Shown: positions 32,410-41,201, numbered from the stretch's first letter. The stretch is 64,000 nucleotides of DNA from CAVROP01 sp050012175 (GCA_050012175.1 JBEKHR010000002.1:124001-188000), one strand, 5' to 3'. Numbers and translations are program-made. The notes: generated from the letters alone by a model not told the origin.

Positions 32410-33903
32410 TTACTGTCCCATGGTCATGTTGTAGAGGAAGATAAACTGCAAAACCAGATGGTTGCCGGTGAACTCCTCCGGCAAGGGCGGGAAGGGGATG
32501 GAAGCGCGGATGCCTGCAAGAGCCGCGCGGTCGAGCGGGTCGGCGCCTGACGAGGCTACCAGTCGCAGTTGGGGCACGGTACCGTCTTTGAGGATCTCGA
32601 AGACAATGCTCACCCTGCCTTTTTCCCCCAAGCGTGCAGATTCCGGAATCACCGAGTACCAGTTCCGGCGAACAATGTAAACAATGCGCGACAGGTAGGG
32701 ACCGAAATCCACGCCGCGTGTATCGGAAAGGATAATGGGTCCTGCCGTAGAGAAGTTGGGCTCGAGATTCCGAAACTCCGCACTGCCATCTCCGTAGCCT
32801 GCACCGCTGCCGCTGCCGCCCGCATAGCGCCCGCCACGCGCAGCGGACTGCAACGACTGCTGAATAGCTTGGCCAGGGGTGAGGTTCGGCAGGTTCAAGC
32901 CCGAGCCGCCTCCTGTATTAGGCTTGACGTCTTCGAGTCGCAGGCCGCCATCGTTCTTAGGTTCCGCAGAAGTCTGGTTCGAGGGCTGATTGCCAGCAGG
33001 CGCGGTGTTACCGCCACCCGGTGGCGGAGTGGGAGCAGCGGCTGGAGGTTTACCGCCGCCGGCGATTTCTGGCAATTTCGTGTTGCCGAGTGAGTATGGC
33101 ATGCGCAGGCCGTTCGGGCTGATGATTGGCGAGCGGCCTTGGGCCCGACGGTTTCTGTCTGAAAGGGGGGAGTTCTCCGGTGGCGGCTCGCGTAACCGGC
33201 GCAAAACCTCCGGTGGCAGCAAGAGAAAGGAGAACTGTTTCTTGGGCGCGACTTCGACGGGAAATCCCATCATCTGCTTTCCGCGGCGCAGCAAGTCCGG
33301 CGAGAAGACGAGAATCAGCACCAGGATTCCGTGCAAGATCACCGAAAGCAGGTACATCGTGCGGCGCCGCCACTTTATGGCCTCCGGATCCAGTTCTACC
33401 AGCAGATGATAATCCTGCCAATCCTCCGGGACATCGATGGGCTTTGAAGTAATCGGAATCGACGAGGCCTTCGGCTTCTCAAAGGGCAACATGAACTGGT
33501 TGGGATCCGGAACCAAGGGAGGCGTGTCCGTGGCGGGCAGAGTGACCTTTCCCCGGTAATACTCTTTCGGAACGGTGATCTTCGGTTCGCGGAGCCTTTC
33601 CAAAATCTGCCGGAAAAGGGAAACGGGTGGAAGCGGGGAATCCACGAAGGTGAGGTGGTACTCAGGCCCGGGTAAAGGGGGACCTCCGGTCGGCGTAGCG
33701 TCCACAGTGACCCTTCCCCGGTAATGCTTCTTCGGAACGGTGGTCTTCGGTTCGCGGAGCCTTTCCAAAATCTGCCGGAAAAGGGAAACGGGTGCAAGGG
33801 TGGAATCCACGAAGGTGAGGTGGTACTCAGGCTCGGGTATAGGGCGACTTCCGGTCGGCGTAGCGTCCACGCTGATCTCAACCTTGGTATCACTGGTTGG
33901 CAT
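32410..33903 (-). CDS. TonB-family energy transducer with duplicated cytoplasmic segment
   Basis: 497 aa. A cytoplasmic N-terminus of about 180 residues precedes one transmembrane helix (YLLSVILHGILVLILVF). A Pro/Gly/Asn-rich periplasmic linker leads to a TonB C-terminal domain (YLSRIVYIVRRNWYSVIPES, KGRVSIVFEILKDG, LDRAALAGIRAS, FPPLP). The N-terminus contains two near-identical 55-aa units in tandem, each with EPEYHLTF or GPEYHLTF, then SLFRQILERLREPK and a KxxYRGxVT ending. TonB couples the proton-motive force to outer-membrane transporters; the duplicated part is unusual. It is last in the minus-strand lpx run. Confidence 0.85.
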   Translation of the reverse strand: MPTSDTKVEISVDATPTGSRPIPEPEYHLTFVDSTLAPVSLFRQILERLREPKTTVPKKHYRGRVTVDATPTGGPPLPGPEYHLTFVDSPLPPVSLFRQILERLREPKITVPKEYYRGKVTLPATDTPPLVPDPNQFMLPFEKPKASSIPITSKPIDVPEDWQDYHLLVELDPEAIKWRRRTMYLLSVILHGILVLILVFSPDLLRRGKQMMGFPVEVAPKKQFSFLLLPPEVLRRLREPPPENSPLSDRNRRAQGRSPIISPNGLRMPYSLGNTKLPEIAGGGKPPAAAPTPPPGGGNTAPAGNQPSNQTSAEPKNDGGLRLEDVKPNTGGGSGLNLPNLTPGQAIQQSLQSAARGGRYAGGSGSGAGYGDGSAEFRNLEPNFSTAGPIILSDTRGVDFGPYLSRIVYIVRRNWYSVIPESARLGEKGRVSIVFEILKDGTVPQLRLVASSGADPLDRAALAGIRASIPFPPLPEEFTGNHLVLQFIFLYNMTMGQ

Positions 33904-33904
33904 A

Positions 33905-34008
33905 AAAGTAGAAATCAGAAACTAGAAATCAGAAAATGGAGACTCGAAAATCGAAACTAGAAAATCGAAACTGCAAAATAGAAACTGGAAAATCGAAAAA
34001 AGAAACTA
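33905..34008. repeat. Heptamer array, GAAATCA/GAAACTA type
   Basis: About 14 degenerate units (AGAAATC, AGAAACT, CGAAAAT) fill the spacer between the oxidoreductase and TonB genes. The stop codon and last residues of the oxidoreductase are within its right edge. Confidence 0.88.
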
Positions 34009-34998
34009 GATTTCCCCGCTTTGGCCCACGGGCCGGGCCAAGCGGACATTCACCTTGGCCGCATGTTCTTCGATGCAATTCATCACGCGCTCGGCCAAAG
34101 CGAGCGCCCGCTGACCCTCCGGCCCCCCCACCAGAGGCGCGCACCGGGTTCGGACCGATTCGACAAAAGCCTCAAGCTCTGACTGAAGGGGGTCCAGCGG
34201 CTTGGTTTCGAGCTTCTGAAAAGTGATGCGGGGCGTAGGACCGCCGTTATCCACCCTCAAAAGCGTCGCATCGCGGCGCGTAAAATCAATGGAAACATAC
34301 TCGTACGGCTGGAAATAGCGGAACTTCCGTATGCGCTCTGTGCTGGCGCGGCTGGCGGTGAAGTTCGCCACCGCGCCGCATTCAAACTCCACGCGGGCAT
34401 TGGCGATGTCGACTTTATCAGACAGCACCGGCAACCCCACCGCACGCACTTCCTGCACCGCTGAATTGACCATCCACAGCACCAGATCGAGGTCGTGAAT
34501 CATCAGGTCAAACACCACGTCAACATCCAGGCTGCGCGCGCTGAAAACACCCATGCGATGGATTTCAAAAAACAGCGGCTGGCGGGTTATCGCCTTGGCA
34601 GCCACCACCCCGGGGTTGAACCGCTCGAGGTGTCCGACTTGCAGGATACGTCCCCGGCTTTTGGCCAGAGCCGTGACCTCCTCAGCCTCCTCCAGGGTAC
34701 GCGTGATGGGCTTCTCGAGAAGAACATCCACGCCATGGGCAAAGGCTTGGCGCGCTACTTCCGCGTGGCTGGTAGTGGGAATAACCACGCTTACGGCACG
34801 AACCGCACCCCACACCTCCTCCAGGCTCGCGAAGGCCCGGACTCCAAGTTCGGCCGCCAACTCCCTGGCTCTTTCGGGGCGAAGGTCATAGACTCCAACG
34901 AGCTCCGCTCCCGAGACCTGCTGCAACCCTCGCGCGTGTTTCTTACCGTGCTCACCAACCCCGAGCACGGCTACTGCAACTCTCTCGCTCAACTCCAC
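34006..34998 (-). CDS. Gfo/Idh/MocA-family oxidoreductase in the lipid A cluster
   Basis: 330 aa from GTG 34998. Rossmann motif VLGVGEHGKKHARG, the EKPI motif (VLLEKPITRT) and HLERFNPG are typical of this NAD(P)-dependent sugar dehydrogenase family. The family includes GnnA, which oxidises UDP-GlcNAc at C3 for amide-linked lipid A. The position after fabZ-lpxA-lpxI makes a GnnA-like role plausible, but no gnnB aminotransferase is next to it, so this is inference. Its last residues (SGEI) and stop are in a heptamer array. Confidence 0.85.
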   Translation of the reverse strand: MELSERVAVAVLGVGEHGKKHARGLQQVSGAELVGVYDLRPERARELAAELGVRAFASLEEVWGAVRAVSVVIPTTSHAEVARQAFAHGVDVLLEKPITRTLEEAEEVTALAKSRGRILQVGHLERFNPGVVAAKAITRQPLFFEIHRMGVFSARSLDVDVVFDLMIHDLDLVLWMVNSAVQEVRAVGLPVLSDKVDIANARVEFECGAVANFTASRASTERIRKFRYFQPYEYVSIDFTRRDATLLRVDNGGPTPRITFQKLETKPLDPLQSELEAFVESVRTRCAPLVGGPEGQRALALAERVMNCIEEHAAKVNVRLARPVGQSGEI

Positions 34999-35004
34999 CC
35001 TCGC

Positions 35005-35131
35005 AGAAATCAGAAACTCGAAACTGGAAAATGGAAACTCGAAAATCGAAACTCGAAAATCGAATCGCCACGTAGTCTTTTGACGGTCAAAATTGTCCTC
35101 TCGGTTTCGATTTTCAAGTTTCGATTTTCCG
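35005..35131. repeat. Heptamer hairpin between lpxI and the oxidoreductase gene
   Basis: Left units AGAAACTCGAAACTGGAAAA and further (35005-35064), a loop of about 35 nt, and right units GGTTTCGATTTTCAAGTTTC (35102-35131). It fills the spacer almost completely. Confidence 0.85.
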
Positions 35132-35136
35132 ATCTC

Positions 35137-35967
35137 TTAATCCTTCATTCCTACGATTGCGATCCCCGCCTGGTTGGCTTCCTCGATCATGGCTTGGCGT
35201 TCAAACAGTAGGGTCTTGCCCGCGTCCACTGCCAGCACGTGAGCGTTTGACCGTCGCATCACCTGAATAGTCTTCAGTCCCACCACGGGGACGTCAAAGC
35301 GCATGTCCTGGCGGGGCTTACTTACTTTGACGACCACCAGTCTCCGCCCGTTACTCAGGCTAGCCGCGCGTTCGATGGTGGCGTCCGTCCCTTCCATAGC
35401 CTCCACGGCCACGCAAGCCCGGTCAGACACCACGATGGTTTGGCCGATATCGAGGCCCGCAAGCTTCTTGGCGATCTCGCGGCCGTAGGCGATATCCGAT
35501 TGGTCTTCAGCGTCCGGCGCGCGGCGCGTGAGTGGACCGGCCTCCGGGAGCAGCGGCTTCAGGAAAAGCGTCGAATCCACCACCTGGATTCCCCGGCTTT
35601 CGAGCATGCCCACGAATACCCCAATCAACGAGTCCGTATTCTTCCGCTGCAGACTTTGCAGGGCGCGGCTCACCAACCCATCCGGTTTGATGGAGCTGAA
35701 GAGTTGCGCGTGCTTCACCTGGCCGGCCAGCACCACTTTGCTGGCCCGCTCGGCGACCAGCAGATCCAGGAGCTTCGAAACCTCGCCCAAGCTTAGCCAG
35801 TGAATGGCGCTCGCCAGGGTTGCAAGTTCCGGCGATGCTTCTTCCTTGATGCCCACGACCAGTGGATCGATGCCTTGGTCCCGCGCGGCTTCCAGCACCA
35901 GGAAGGGGAAATGTCCGTTTCCCGCAATGATCGCATATCGGTCTGGAAGGCTTATCGATTCGGTCAT
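35137..35967 (-). CDS. lpxI: UDP-2,3-diacylglucosamine pyrophosphatase LpxI
   Basis: 276 aa (former DUF1009). LpxI hydrolyses UDP-2,3-diacylglucosamine to lipid X, replacing LpxH. Conserved pieces: YAIIAGNGHFPFLVLEAAR, LVAERASKVVLAGQVKH, DSLIGVFVGMLESRGIQVVD, IAKKLAGLDIGQTIVVSDRA, VAVEAMEGTDATIERA and RFDVPVVGLKTIQVM. It follows lpxA on the same strand and precedes the oxidoreductase, so lipid A synthesis is the operon theme. Confidence 0.95.
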   Translation of the reverse strand: MTESISLPDRYAIIAGNGHFPFLVLEAARDQGIDPLVVGIKEEASPELATLASAIHWLSLGEVSKLLDLLVAERASKVVLAGQVKHAQLFSSIKPDGLVSRALQSLQRKNTDSLIGVFVGMLESRGIQVVDSTLFLKPLLPEAGPLTRRAPDAEDQSDIAYGREIAKKLAGLDIGQTIVVSDRACVAVEAMEGTDATIERAASLSNGRRLVVVKVSKPRQDMRFDVPVVGLKTIQVMRRSNAHVLAVDAGKTLLFERQAMIEEANQAGIAIVGMKD

Positions 35968-35979
35968 GGGGCACTTGAA

Positions 35980-36098
35980 ATCAGAAAGTAGAAATCAGAA
36001 ATTAGAAATTGAAAACTCGAAATTGGAAAATCGCCGCTGAGCATCTTAACAGTCAGACTTCGAGTTTCGAATTTTCCAATTTCGACTTTCGAGATTCG
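35980..36098. repeat. Heptamer hairpin between lpxA and lpxI
   Basis: Left units AGAAAGTAGAAATCAGAAAT and further to about 36031, loop CCGCTGAGCATCTTAACAG, right units CGAGTTTCGAATTTTCCAAT and further to 36098. It runs into the last codons of lpxA. Confidence 0.85.
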
Positions 36099-36099
36099 G

Positions 36100-36876
36100 T
36101 CACTTCACTACGCCGCGCTCAGAAGTCCGGATAAATTCCACCAATGCCCGGACGTGGTCGGACTTGAAGCCTGAAGACTCGATGGCTTCCAGTGCCTGGG
36201 TGGTGTTCAACTTGGATCGGGTCAGCAAGCGGAAGGCACGTTCCATTTCCTTCAAGTCGTCAGCGCTCAGGCCGCGCCGCTCCAGCCCAAGGCGGTTGGC
36301 CCCCAGAACGCTCAGCGGGCGGGGGGCAGAGGTCTTCGAGTAAGGGAGGATGTCCTGGTTCACGACACTATAACTTCCCAGGAAACTGTAGGCGCCGATG
36401 CGACAGAACTGGTGAATGCCGCAAAACGCACCCACCGAGGCGTAATCCTGAATCTCGACGTGGCCGGCCAGCGAGGCGCCGTTCGCCATGATCACATGGT
36501 CTCCCAGGCGGCAGTTGTGCGCGATGTGAACGTAGGCCATCAACAGGTTATGACTGCCGATTCTGGTGATCCCTTCCCCCTCCACCGTGGCGCGGTGAAT
36601 GGTGACGAACTCGCGGATGGTATTGCCCTCGCCGATCTCCACGCGCGTCGGTTCGCCGCCGTATTTCAGATCTTGGGGAGCAAGTCCGATCGACGCGTAC
36701 GGGAAGACGCGGTTTCCCCTGCCCAGTCGCGTGTTCCCGTCGAGCACCGCGTGGGACATCACCTCACAGTCCTCTCCCAACTCGACGTTTTCCCCGACCA
36801 GGGAATAAGGCCCCACCGTCACGCTGCAGGCGAGCTTGGCGTTGGGATGGACGATGGCTGTGGGGTGAGCCTTCAT
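36100..36876 (-). CDS. lpxA: UDP-N-acetylglucosamine O-acyltransferase
   Basis: 258 aa. First committed step of lipid A synthesis. The left-handed beta-helix hexapeptide pattern runs from residue 2 to about 185. The active-site region AYVHIAHNCRLGDHVIMANG carries the catalytic His, and GEGNTIREFVTIHRAT and AFCGIHQFCRIG are typical. The C-terminal helical domain starts at NRLGLERRG. Its ATG overlaps the fabZ stop (ATGA). Whether it acylates oxygen or nitrogen at C3 cannot be told from sequence alone. Confidence 0.96.
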   Translation of the reverse strand: MKAHPTAIVHPNAKLACSVTVGPYSLVGENVELGEDCEVMSHAVLDGNTRLGRGNRVFPYASIGLAPQDLKYGGEPTRVEIGEGNTIREFVTIHRATVEGEGITRIGSHNLLMAYVHIAHNCRLGDHVIMANGASLAGHVEIQDYASVGAFCGIHQFCRIGAYSFLGSYSVVNQDILPYSKTSAPRPLSVLGANRLGLERRGLSADDLKEMERAFRLLTRSKLNTTQALEAIESSGFKSDHVRALVEFIRTSERGVVK

Positions 36877-37364
36877 TGACCTGATTGACCCGGGCGCTCC
36901 GTGATTGCGAACGTCACAATGGCTTCAGCCACCATCTTCCCGTCCACGGTAGCTTGACCATTCATTTTTCCAAAATTGGTGCGCCGGTTCAGTAACTGCA
37001 TCTCGATTCGAAGTTGATCGCCCGGCAGCACGGGGCGACGGAACTTGGCGTTTTCGATGCTGGTAAAATAGATCAGCTTTTTGTCCTTGTCCGGCATGTC
37101 ACGGTAGATCATCACACCCGCCACCTGGGCCATGCATTCAATGATCAACACCCCGGGCATGACGGGCGCGCCGGGGAAATGGCCCTGGAAAAACGGCTCA
37201 TTGATGGTGACGTTCTTGAGCCCGACAATGCGTTTCTGGCCCTCGATTTCCAGTATGCGGTCAACCAGCAAAAACGGATAACGATGTGGAAGAAAGCTCA
37301 TGATATCCATAATGCTGTAAACGAAGCGCTTCTCCGTATCGGGGACTGCCACAGAATCAGCCAC
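36873..37364 (-). CDS. fabZ: 3-hydroxyacyl-ACP dehydratase FabZ
   Basis: 163 aa hotdog-fold enzyme of fatty acid elongation. The active-site HRYPFLLVDRI (His) and the helix HFPGAPVMPGVLIIECMAQ (Glu) are intact, followed by FTSIENAKFRRPVLPGDQL. It shares hydroxyacyl-ACP with LpxA, explaining the fabZ-lpxA coupling (4-bp overlap). ATG 37364. Confidence 0.96.
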   Translation of the reverse strand: MADSVAVPDTEKRFVYSIMDIMSFLPHRYPFLLVDRILEIEGQKRIVGLKNVTINEPFFQGHFPGAPVMPGVLIIECMAQVAGVMIYRDMPDKDKKLIYFTSIENAKFRRPVLPGDQLRIEMQLLNRRTNFGKMNGQATVDGKMVAEAIVTFAITERPGQSGQ

Positions 37365-37564
37365 ACTTCACCGTCCAATTCGATTTCGGCCCTTGCCGAC
37401 GCCCACCAAGCTTGTCTTTTCAGCCTGTGCAATATGTGGGAGCGGCTGCAAACGACCGTTAGGTCATTATAAACGAAACCCACCACCCTTCCAATCTGCA
37501 CCGCAGGGTGGTAATCGAACCTATGCTAAACTGGCTGGCTGAGCAGGTCGCTGAAAAAAGTACT

Positions 37565-37625
37565 GCGTGTCATTCCGAGCCCGCCATTCTTGTTGGCAAG
37601 CGATTCCTCAGGATGACACGCGAAT
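37565..37625. repeat. Dispersed GTGTCATTCCGAGC-type inverted repeat
   Basis: GTGTCATTCCGAGC on the left pairs partly with CTCAGGATGACACG on the right. Related copies are at 55678-55813 and in part at 32300-32345. The rest of spacer 37365-37646 shows no gene. Confidence 0.65.
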
Positions 37626-37646
37626 TTCCGCTCTTTCTCGTCAACC

Positions 37647-38258
37647 ATGGATGGAAGCTTCGGATTGACAGGTGGGATCGCATCCGGCAAGAGCACCGTG
37701 GCGCGCTTCCTGGAGGCGCTGGGCGCAAAGGTGATTGATGCTGACCGCGTCGGCCACGAATTGCTCCAGCCGTCCAACCCGGTCTACAACGAAGTCGTCT
37801 CGCACTTTGGCTGCGGGATTTTGAAGCCTTGCGGCGAAATCGATCGCGGGCGGCTGGGCTCAATGGTCTTTGCCGACCCGCAGAAGCTCAGCGAACTTAC
37901 CTCCATCATGCATCCCAGCCTGATCGCGCGCGTCAAGGAACTCGCAGAGGAGTTTCGCTCCCGGCAGCCTCGAGCTGTAATCCTTGTGGATGCGGCGCTG
38001 ATCTATGAGGCCGGTGTCGCGGACTGCTTCGCCAAAATCCTGGTGGCATGGTGCAGGCCCGAGCAACAAATCGAGCGGCTGATGGCGAAAACCCACATCT
38101 CCCGCCAAGATGCGCTCAGGCGCATGGCATCCCAGATTCCGGCTGAAGAGAAGCGCCGTCGCGCCGATTACTTGATTGATTGCTCAGGAAGCCTTGAGGA
38201 GACGCGGGCGCAGGTGGAGGCCCTCTACCCGGAAATCAAGCGCCTGGCGGAAGGTTGA
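37647..38258 (+). CDS. coaE: Dephospho-CoA kinase
   Basis: 203 aa. Last step of CoA biosynthesis. P-loop FGLTGGIASGKSTVA (residues 5-19), DADRVGHELLQP, SIMHPSLIA, VILVDAALIYEAGVADCFAKILVAW and a lid region RLMAKTHISRQDALRRMASQ are all family features. ATG 37647; an ATG-rich palindromic repeat lies just upstream and no strong Shine-Dalgarno is visible. Confidence 0.95.
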   Translation: MDGSFGLTGGIASGKSTVARFLEALGAKVIDADRVGHELLQPSNPVYNEVVSHFGCGILKPCGEIDRGRLGSMVFADPQKLSELTSIMHPSLIARVKELAEEFRSRQPRAVILVDAALIYEAGVADCFAKILVAWCRPEQQIERLMAKTHISRQDALRRMASQIPAEEKRRRADYLIDCSGSLEETRAQVEALYPEIKRLAEG

Positions 38259-38317
38259 GTGCAGGAGTCTTCGGAAACTCCGGGGATAGGTATTCACCGC
38301 GGGTCAGGGGCTCGGAG

Positions 38318-38500
38318 AAACCAGAAAGCAAAAACTAGAAATTAGAAACTCGCAACCTTGTCTACTGCCCATCAAGGGTTCAGGGAGGGACAAGGCCATA
38401 AGGCCAAGCTATCTTCTTGCCTTGGTCGAGAAGACCGGCAAAGATAAGGAGTCCTGAATTTCCAGTTTCTAATCTCAAATTTCAAATCTCAAATTTCCCA
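38318..38500. repeat. Heptamer arrays downstream of coaE and into the DUF374 gene
   Basis: AGAAAGCAAAAACTAGAAAT and further (38318-38350), a loop of about 105 nt, then the inverted block TTTCCAGTTTCTAATCTCAA and further (38459-38500). The right block encodes the last residues of the acyltransferase. Confidence 0.8.
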
Positions 38501-39270
38501 CCCCGCTGGCGGGTTCGCAACGCCCACGCCTCACCTTGTCGCCGGAGGTCATCCAGAGTGTTCTGCACTTCCCTAAGCTTGCTGGCCTGTTCCTCCTCGC
38601 TGGCCTGCGGGGAGACCACGATGGGCGGCGCGATGAACATCGCGGCGCGTGAGAAAGGGTGAGGGAACTGCGTCAAGTCCCAGGTGCGGCGAAAGACGTA
38701 GGCGCGGCGCAAGGCGATGTGGAAGCAAAGGATAGCGGCCCCGGTGGCTTTTGAAAGCAACACCGACCCGCGCTTGGCGACGTAGCGCGGGCCGCGCGGG
38801 CCGTCGATGGTGAAAGCCGCGTCTCTTCCTTTTCTCAGGCACTCGATCATCTCCGCCAGGGCTTGCGATGCTCCTCGTGTGCTCGAGCCGCGCGCCGCGC
38901 CGTAGCCGTGCCTCTGGATAATCCTTGCGATATATTCGCCATCAAAATTCCGGCTCGTCATCACCACGATTCCGCGTTTTCTCCAGAACCAGCAGGCGGA
39001 AAAGATTTCGCGATGCCAGAAGGTGTAAATGAGCCCCTGGCCCCGTTTGGTGGCGGCTTCCCAGTTCTCCCAACCGCAAACTTCCCACCGCAGGCTGCGC
39101 CCAATCAGCAGCACGGCCAAGGTGCCAACCCAACTTGCAAGGCACATTTGAACCCGCTCCCATAAACTGAAAGCTCGCGGGTTCTCACGCAGGCGCACCT
39201 CCTCCTTTGATGAGGGGGCGACCTCACTTTCCGTGGGCGAGGCTGGAGTTTTGATGAGCGGGTCGGACAT
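38482..39270 (-). CDS. Lysophospholipid acyltransferase family protein (DUF374)
   Basis: 262 aa. IYTFWHREIFSACWFWRKRG and FTIDGPRGPRYVAKRG are the DUF374 landmarks (the latter equals the PRGP region of LPLAT-type acyltransferases), plus SRNFDGEYIARIIQRHGYGAARGSSTRG. An N-terminal membrane segment lies near residues 40-60. DUF374 proteins are suspected late acyltransferases of lipid A or membrane lipids. The last codons (KFEI, stop) come from a heptamer array. Confidence 0.85.
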   Translation of the reverse strand: MSDPLIKTPASPTESEVAPSSKEEVRLRENPRAFSLWERVQMCLASWVGTLAVLLIGRSLRWEVCGWENWEAATKRGQGLIYTFWHREIFSACWFWRKRGIVVMTSRNFDGEYIARIIQRHGYGAARGSSTRGASQALAEMIECLRKGRDAAFTIDGPRGPRYVAKRGSVLLSKATGAAILCFHIALRRAYVFRRTWDLTQFPHPFSRAAMFIAPPIVVSPQASEEEQASKLREVQNTLDDLRRQGEAWALRTRQRGGKFEI

Positions 39271-39283
39271 AGCGGCTAGGGGT

Positions 39284-39676
39284 CTAGTTGGATCGAAAGC
39301 GGTGGAGCTTCAGTCCTGGAATGTGGCTGAAGTCGCGGTCGAGAGTAAAGAGCGAGCAGCGCTCGCGGAGGACCACGGCCGCAAGGAGACAATCTCCGAC
39401 TTCGAGTTTATAGCCGCGCGCATCTGCTTCCGCGGCGATCTCTCCCGCCTTAAGCCAGCTCGTTCGATCGATTTCCAGATAGAAGAGTGGCTCCATGGCG
39501 TCCAGCATCAGCCTGAGCTGGTTTGGCGTCCGGCAGCCTCGGCGAAGTTCCGCCAGGACCAGACCGGCGGTCGCAACCGCCTCGCTCCGGAGCAGGCCGT
39601 CCATCTCCTTTTCAATCAGCTCATCTTTCCGCTGGAAATATTCAATCCACACCGAGGTGTCAACGAGGACGAGCAA
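39284..39676 (-). CDS. vapC: VapC-type PIN-domain toxin
   Basis: 130 aa from TTG 39676 (LVLVDTSVWIEYF). PIN acidic residues: Asp in VDTSVW, Glu in LAELRRG, Asp in VGDCLLAA and Asp in FTLDRDFSHI, fitting a Mg-dependent RNase. It overlaps vapB by 17 bp, the common antitoxin-toxin arrangement. Targets are usually tRNA or 23S rRNA in this family; the specific target is unknown. Confidence 0.9.
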   Translation of the reverse strand: MLVLVDTSVWIEYFQRKDELIEKEMDGLLRSEAVATAGLVLAELRRGCRTPNQLRLMLDAMEPLFYLEIDRTSWLKAGEIAAEADARGYKLEVGDCLLAAVVLRERCSLFTLDRDFSHIPGLKLHRFRSN

Positions 39677-39878
39677 AGTTGCGGCTCCACCCTTTCCTGA
39701 GCGTTTTCCAATCCAAGTCAAACCTGACCTTCCCCTTAAGGGCAATGAGCTTTTCGATCTTCCTTCGCCGAACATAATCTTGAAGCGCTTGGCGCACTGC
39801 TTCGGTCTTTGTAGAGGCGCCGGTCTCCTTCATCACCGAAGCGAGGGTGCCGTCGTCAATGTTGAGAGTAGTGCGCAT
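39660..39878 (-). CDS. vapB: VapB-type antitoxin
   Basis: 72 aa from ATG 39878. An N-terminal ribbon-helix-helix (RTTLNIDDGTLASVMKETGA, then KTEAVRQALQDYVRRRK) is followed by a C-terminal tail with FDLDWKTLRKGW that would block the toxin. It belongs to the type II VapB class with TTLNID start. No gene is seen in 39879-40161 beyond it. Confidence 0.9.
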   Translation of the reverse strand: MRTTLNIDDGTLASVMKETGASTKTEAVRQALQDYVRRRKIEKLIALKGKVRFDLDWKTLRKGWSRNFARPR

Positions 39879-40161
39879 GGCCAATCCTTTGCACGTCCGC
39901 GACCGCTGATGATATGCTCCCCGTGGCATGCGAAACACCATGAATCGTATGCTCAATAAACAATACCATGATGTGGTCCGGGCTGGCAAGTGGCGTCGGG
40001 CCGCTTCGCACCCCGGCCATCGCTTCTTGCGCACATGAAGACGTTTACTCCCGCCTCCTCAGCCTTCCCAACTAACCACCGGACCAGCCTGTCGAAAGAG
40101 ACGAGATGGCTCCCATGGTTGTGGAAAAACGGAGCCATTGATGAGGAGCTTCCAAAGCCCT

Positions 40162-40890
40162 TTATTGGGGGAGTCCGGCCATCTCCTGCTTCAAGGCTTC
40201 TGCAATGGAGGCATCCGAGCCGAATTCCTTCTGAATTTGATTGTAAAGCTTCCGAGCCTGCCCCGGCTGGGAGTCTTTCAAGGCATCAGCCAGCGCTAAT
40301 AGTGCGCTTGCCCTCGGCACTGCCAAGCTGGGATGATCGACGAGGTTCTGATAGATTGTGACAGCTTCCTGTTTCTTGCCACTCTTGAGGAACTCGCTTG
40401 CCAGGGCGAACTGAGCCAGTGCGGCAATCTCCCGGTCTCCATCACGACTGGCTTCTTGCAGGGTATTAATGGCTGCGGCCGAGTTTCCGAGCAGCGATTC
40501 ACAGACCCCCACATGGTAACGCGCAATGGTGACGGCTTTCGGCCGAGGGAACATCCGGTACTTCAGGACAATGGCGTTGAATTGTTCCCGCGCCGTCTTG
40601 TACTTTTCGGCTGCGGTCGGGAAGGACTCCGAGTCAGCGCCCAGAGTGCCGGGCGCGGGAGGTCCAACGTAGGCTTGGAAAGTCCTCAAGGCGGAAGCGA
40701 GATCGACATTGGCGCTGGCCTCCTGCTGGTCGAGGTAATACTTCAGTCCCCCCGCCAAGCCCACCACCACAATGACCAGGACGGCGACAGTCAGAATTTC
40801 CTTGAGATGTGATTTCAGATATTGCTCGAGTTGGTCCAGAGTTTCGCGAAACTCGTCCTGCTTCAGTTCGTGGCGCGTCAACCGGTCCAT
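40162..40890 (-). CDS. Tetratricopeptide membrane protein (YfgM-like)
   Basis: 242 aa. A short cytoplasmic N-terminus (HELKQDEFRETLDQLEQYLK) precedes a single transmembrane helix (ILTVAVLVIVVVGLAGGLKYY), then several TPR-like helix pairs (ARYHVGVCESLLGNSAAAINTL, FALASEFLKSGKKQEAVTIY, LLALADALKDSQPGQARKLY). This is the layout of YfgM/TPR_21 proteins, which hold periplasmic clients near the Sec translocon. Role here is inferred from layout only. Confidence 0.8.
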   Translation of the reverse strand: MDRLTRHELKQDEFRETLDQLEQYLKSHLKEILTVAVLVIVVVGLAGGLKYYLDQQEASANVDLASALRTFQAYVGPPAPGTLGADSESFPTAAEKYKTAREQFNAIVLKYRMFPRPKAVTIARYHVGVCESLLGNSAAAINTLQEASRDGDREIAALAQFALASEFLKSGKKQEAVTIYQNLVDHPSLAVPRASALLALADALKDSQPGQARKLYNQIQKEFGSDASIAEALKQEMAGLPQ

Positions 40891-40948
40891 AGCGGAGTCT
40901 CCTCAATGCAGCTAAATTTATTCATCTTAGCAACCCTGCGGGGAAGCG

Positions 40949-41195
40949 TCAAATGGCGGTAAGCAGTTTTGTCGGTAAGCAGTTTGCAGTTTGCTGATGA
41001 GCGGGCAATTGTGAATAGTGAATAGTGAATTATGAAATGCCTACTGCCTGCCGCTTACTGCCTACTGTTCTTCCCCAGTCCCCAGCCAACGAACCTAGGC
41101 GATAAGCAACAGAAGGCATTCAGCAGCGGGCACACCGAAGGCAGCAATTCATAATTCACAATCAGAATTGCCCCAGCCCCTCGTACCTGTCAACT
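40949..41195. repeat. Nested heptamer arrays between two minus-strand genes
   Basis: CGGTAAGCAGTTTTGTCGGT, GTGAATAGTGAATAGTGAAT, then inverted CTACTGCCTGCCGCTTACTG and finally TTCATAATTCACAATCAG. Two different heptamer words are each present in both orientations, giving a nested hairpin. Spacer 40891-41201 holds nothing else. Confidence 0.8.
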
Positions 41196-41201
41196 ACCGC
41201 C

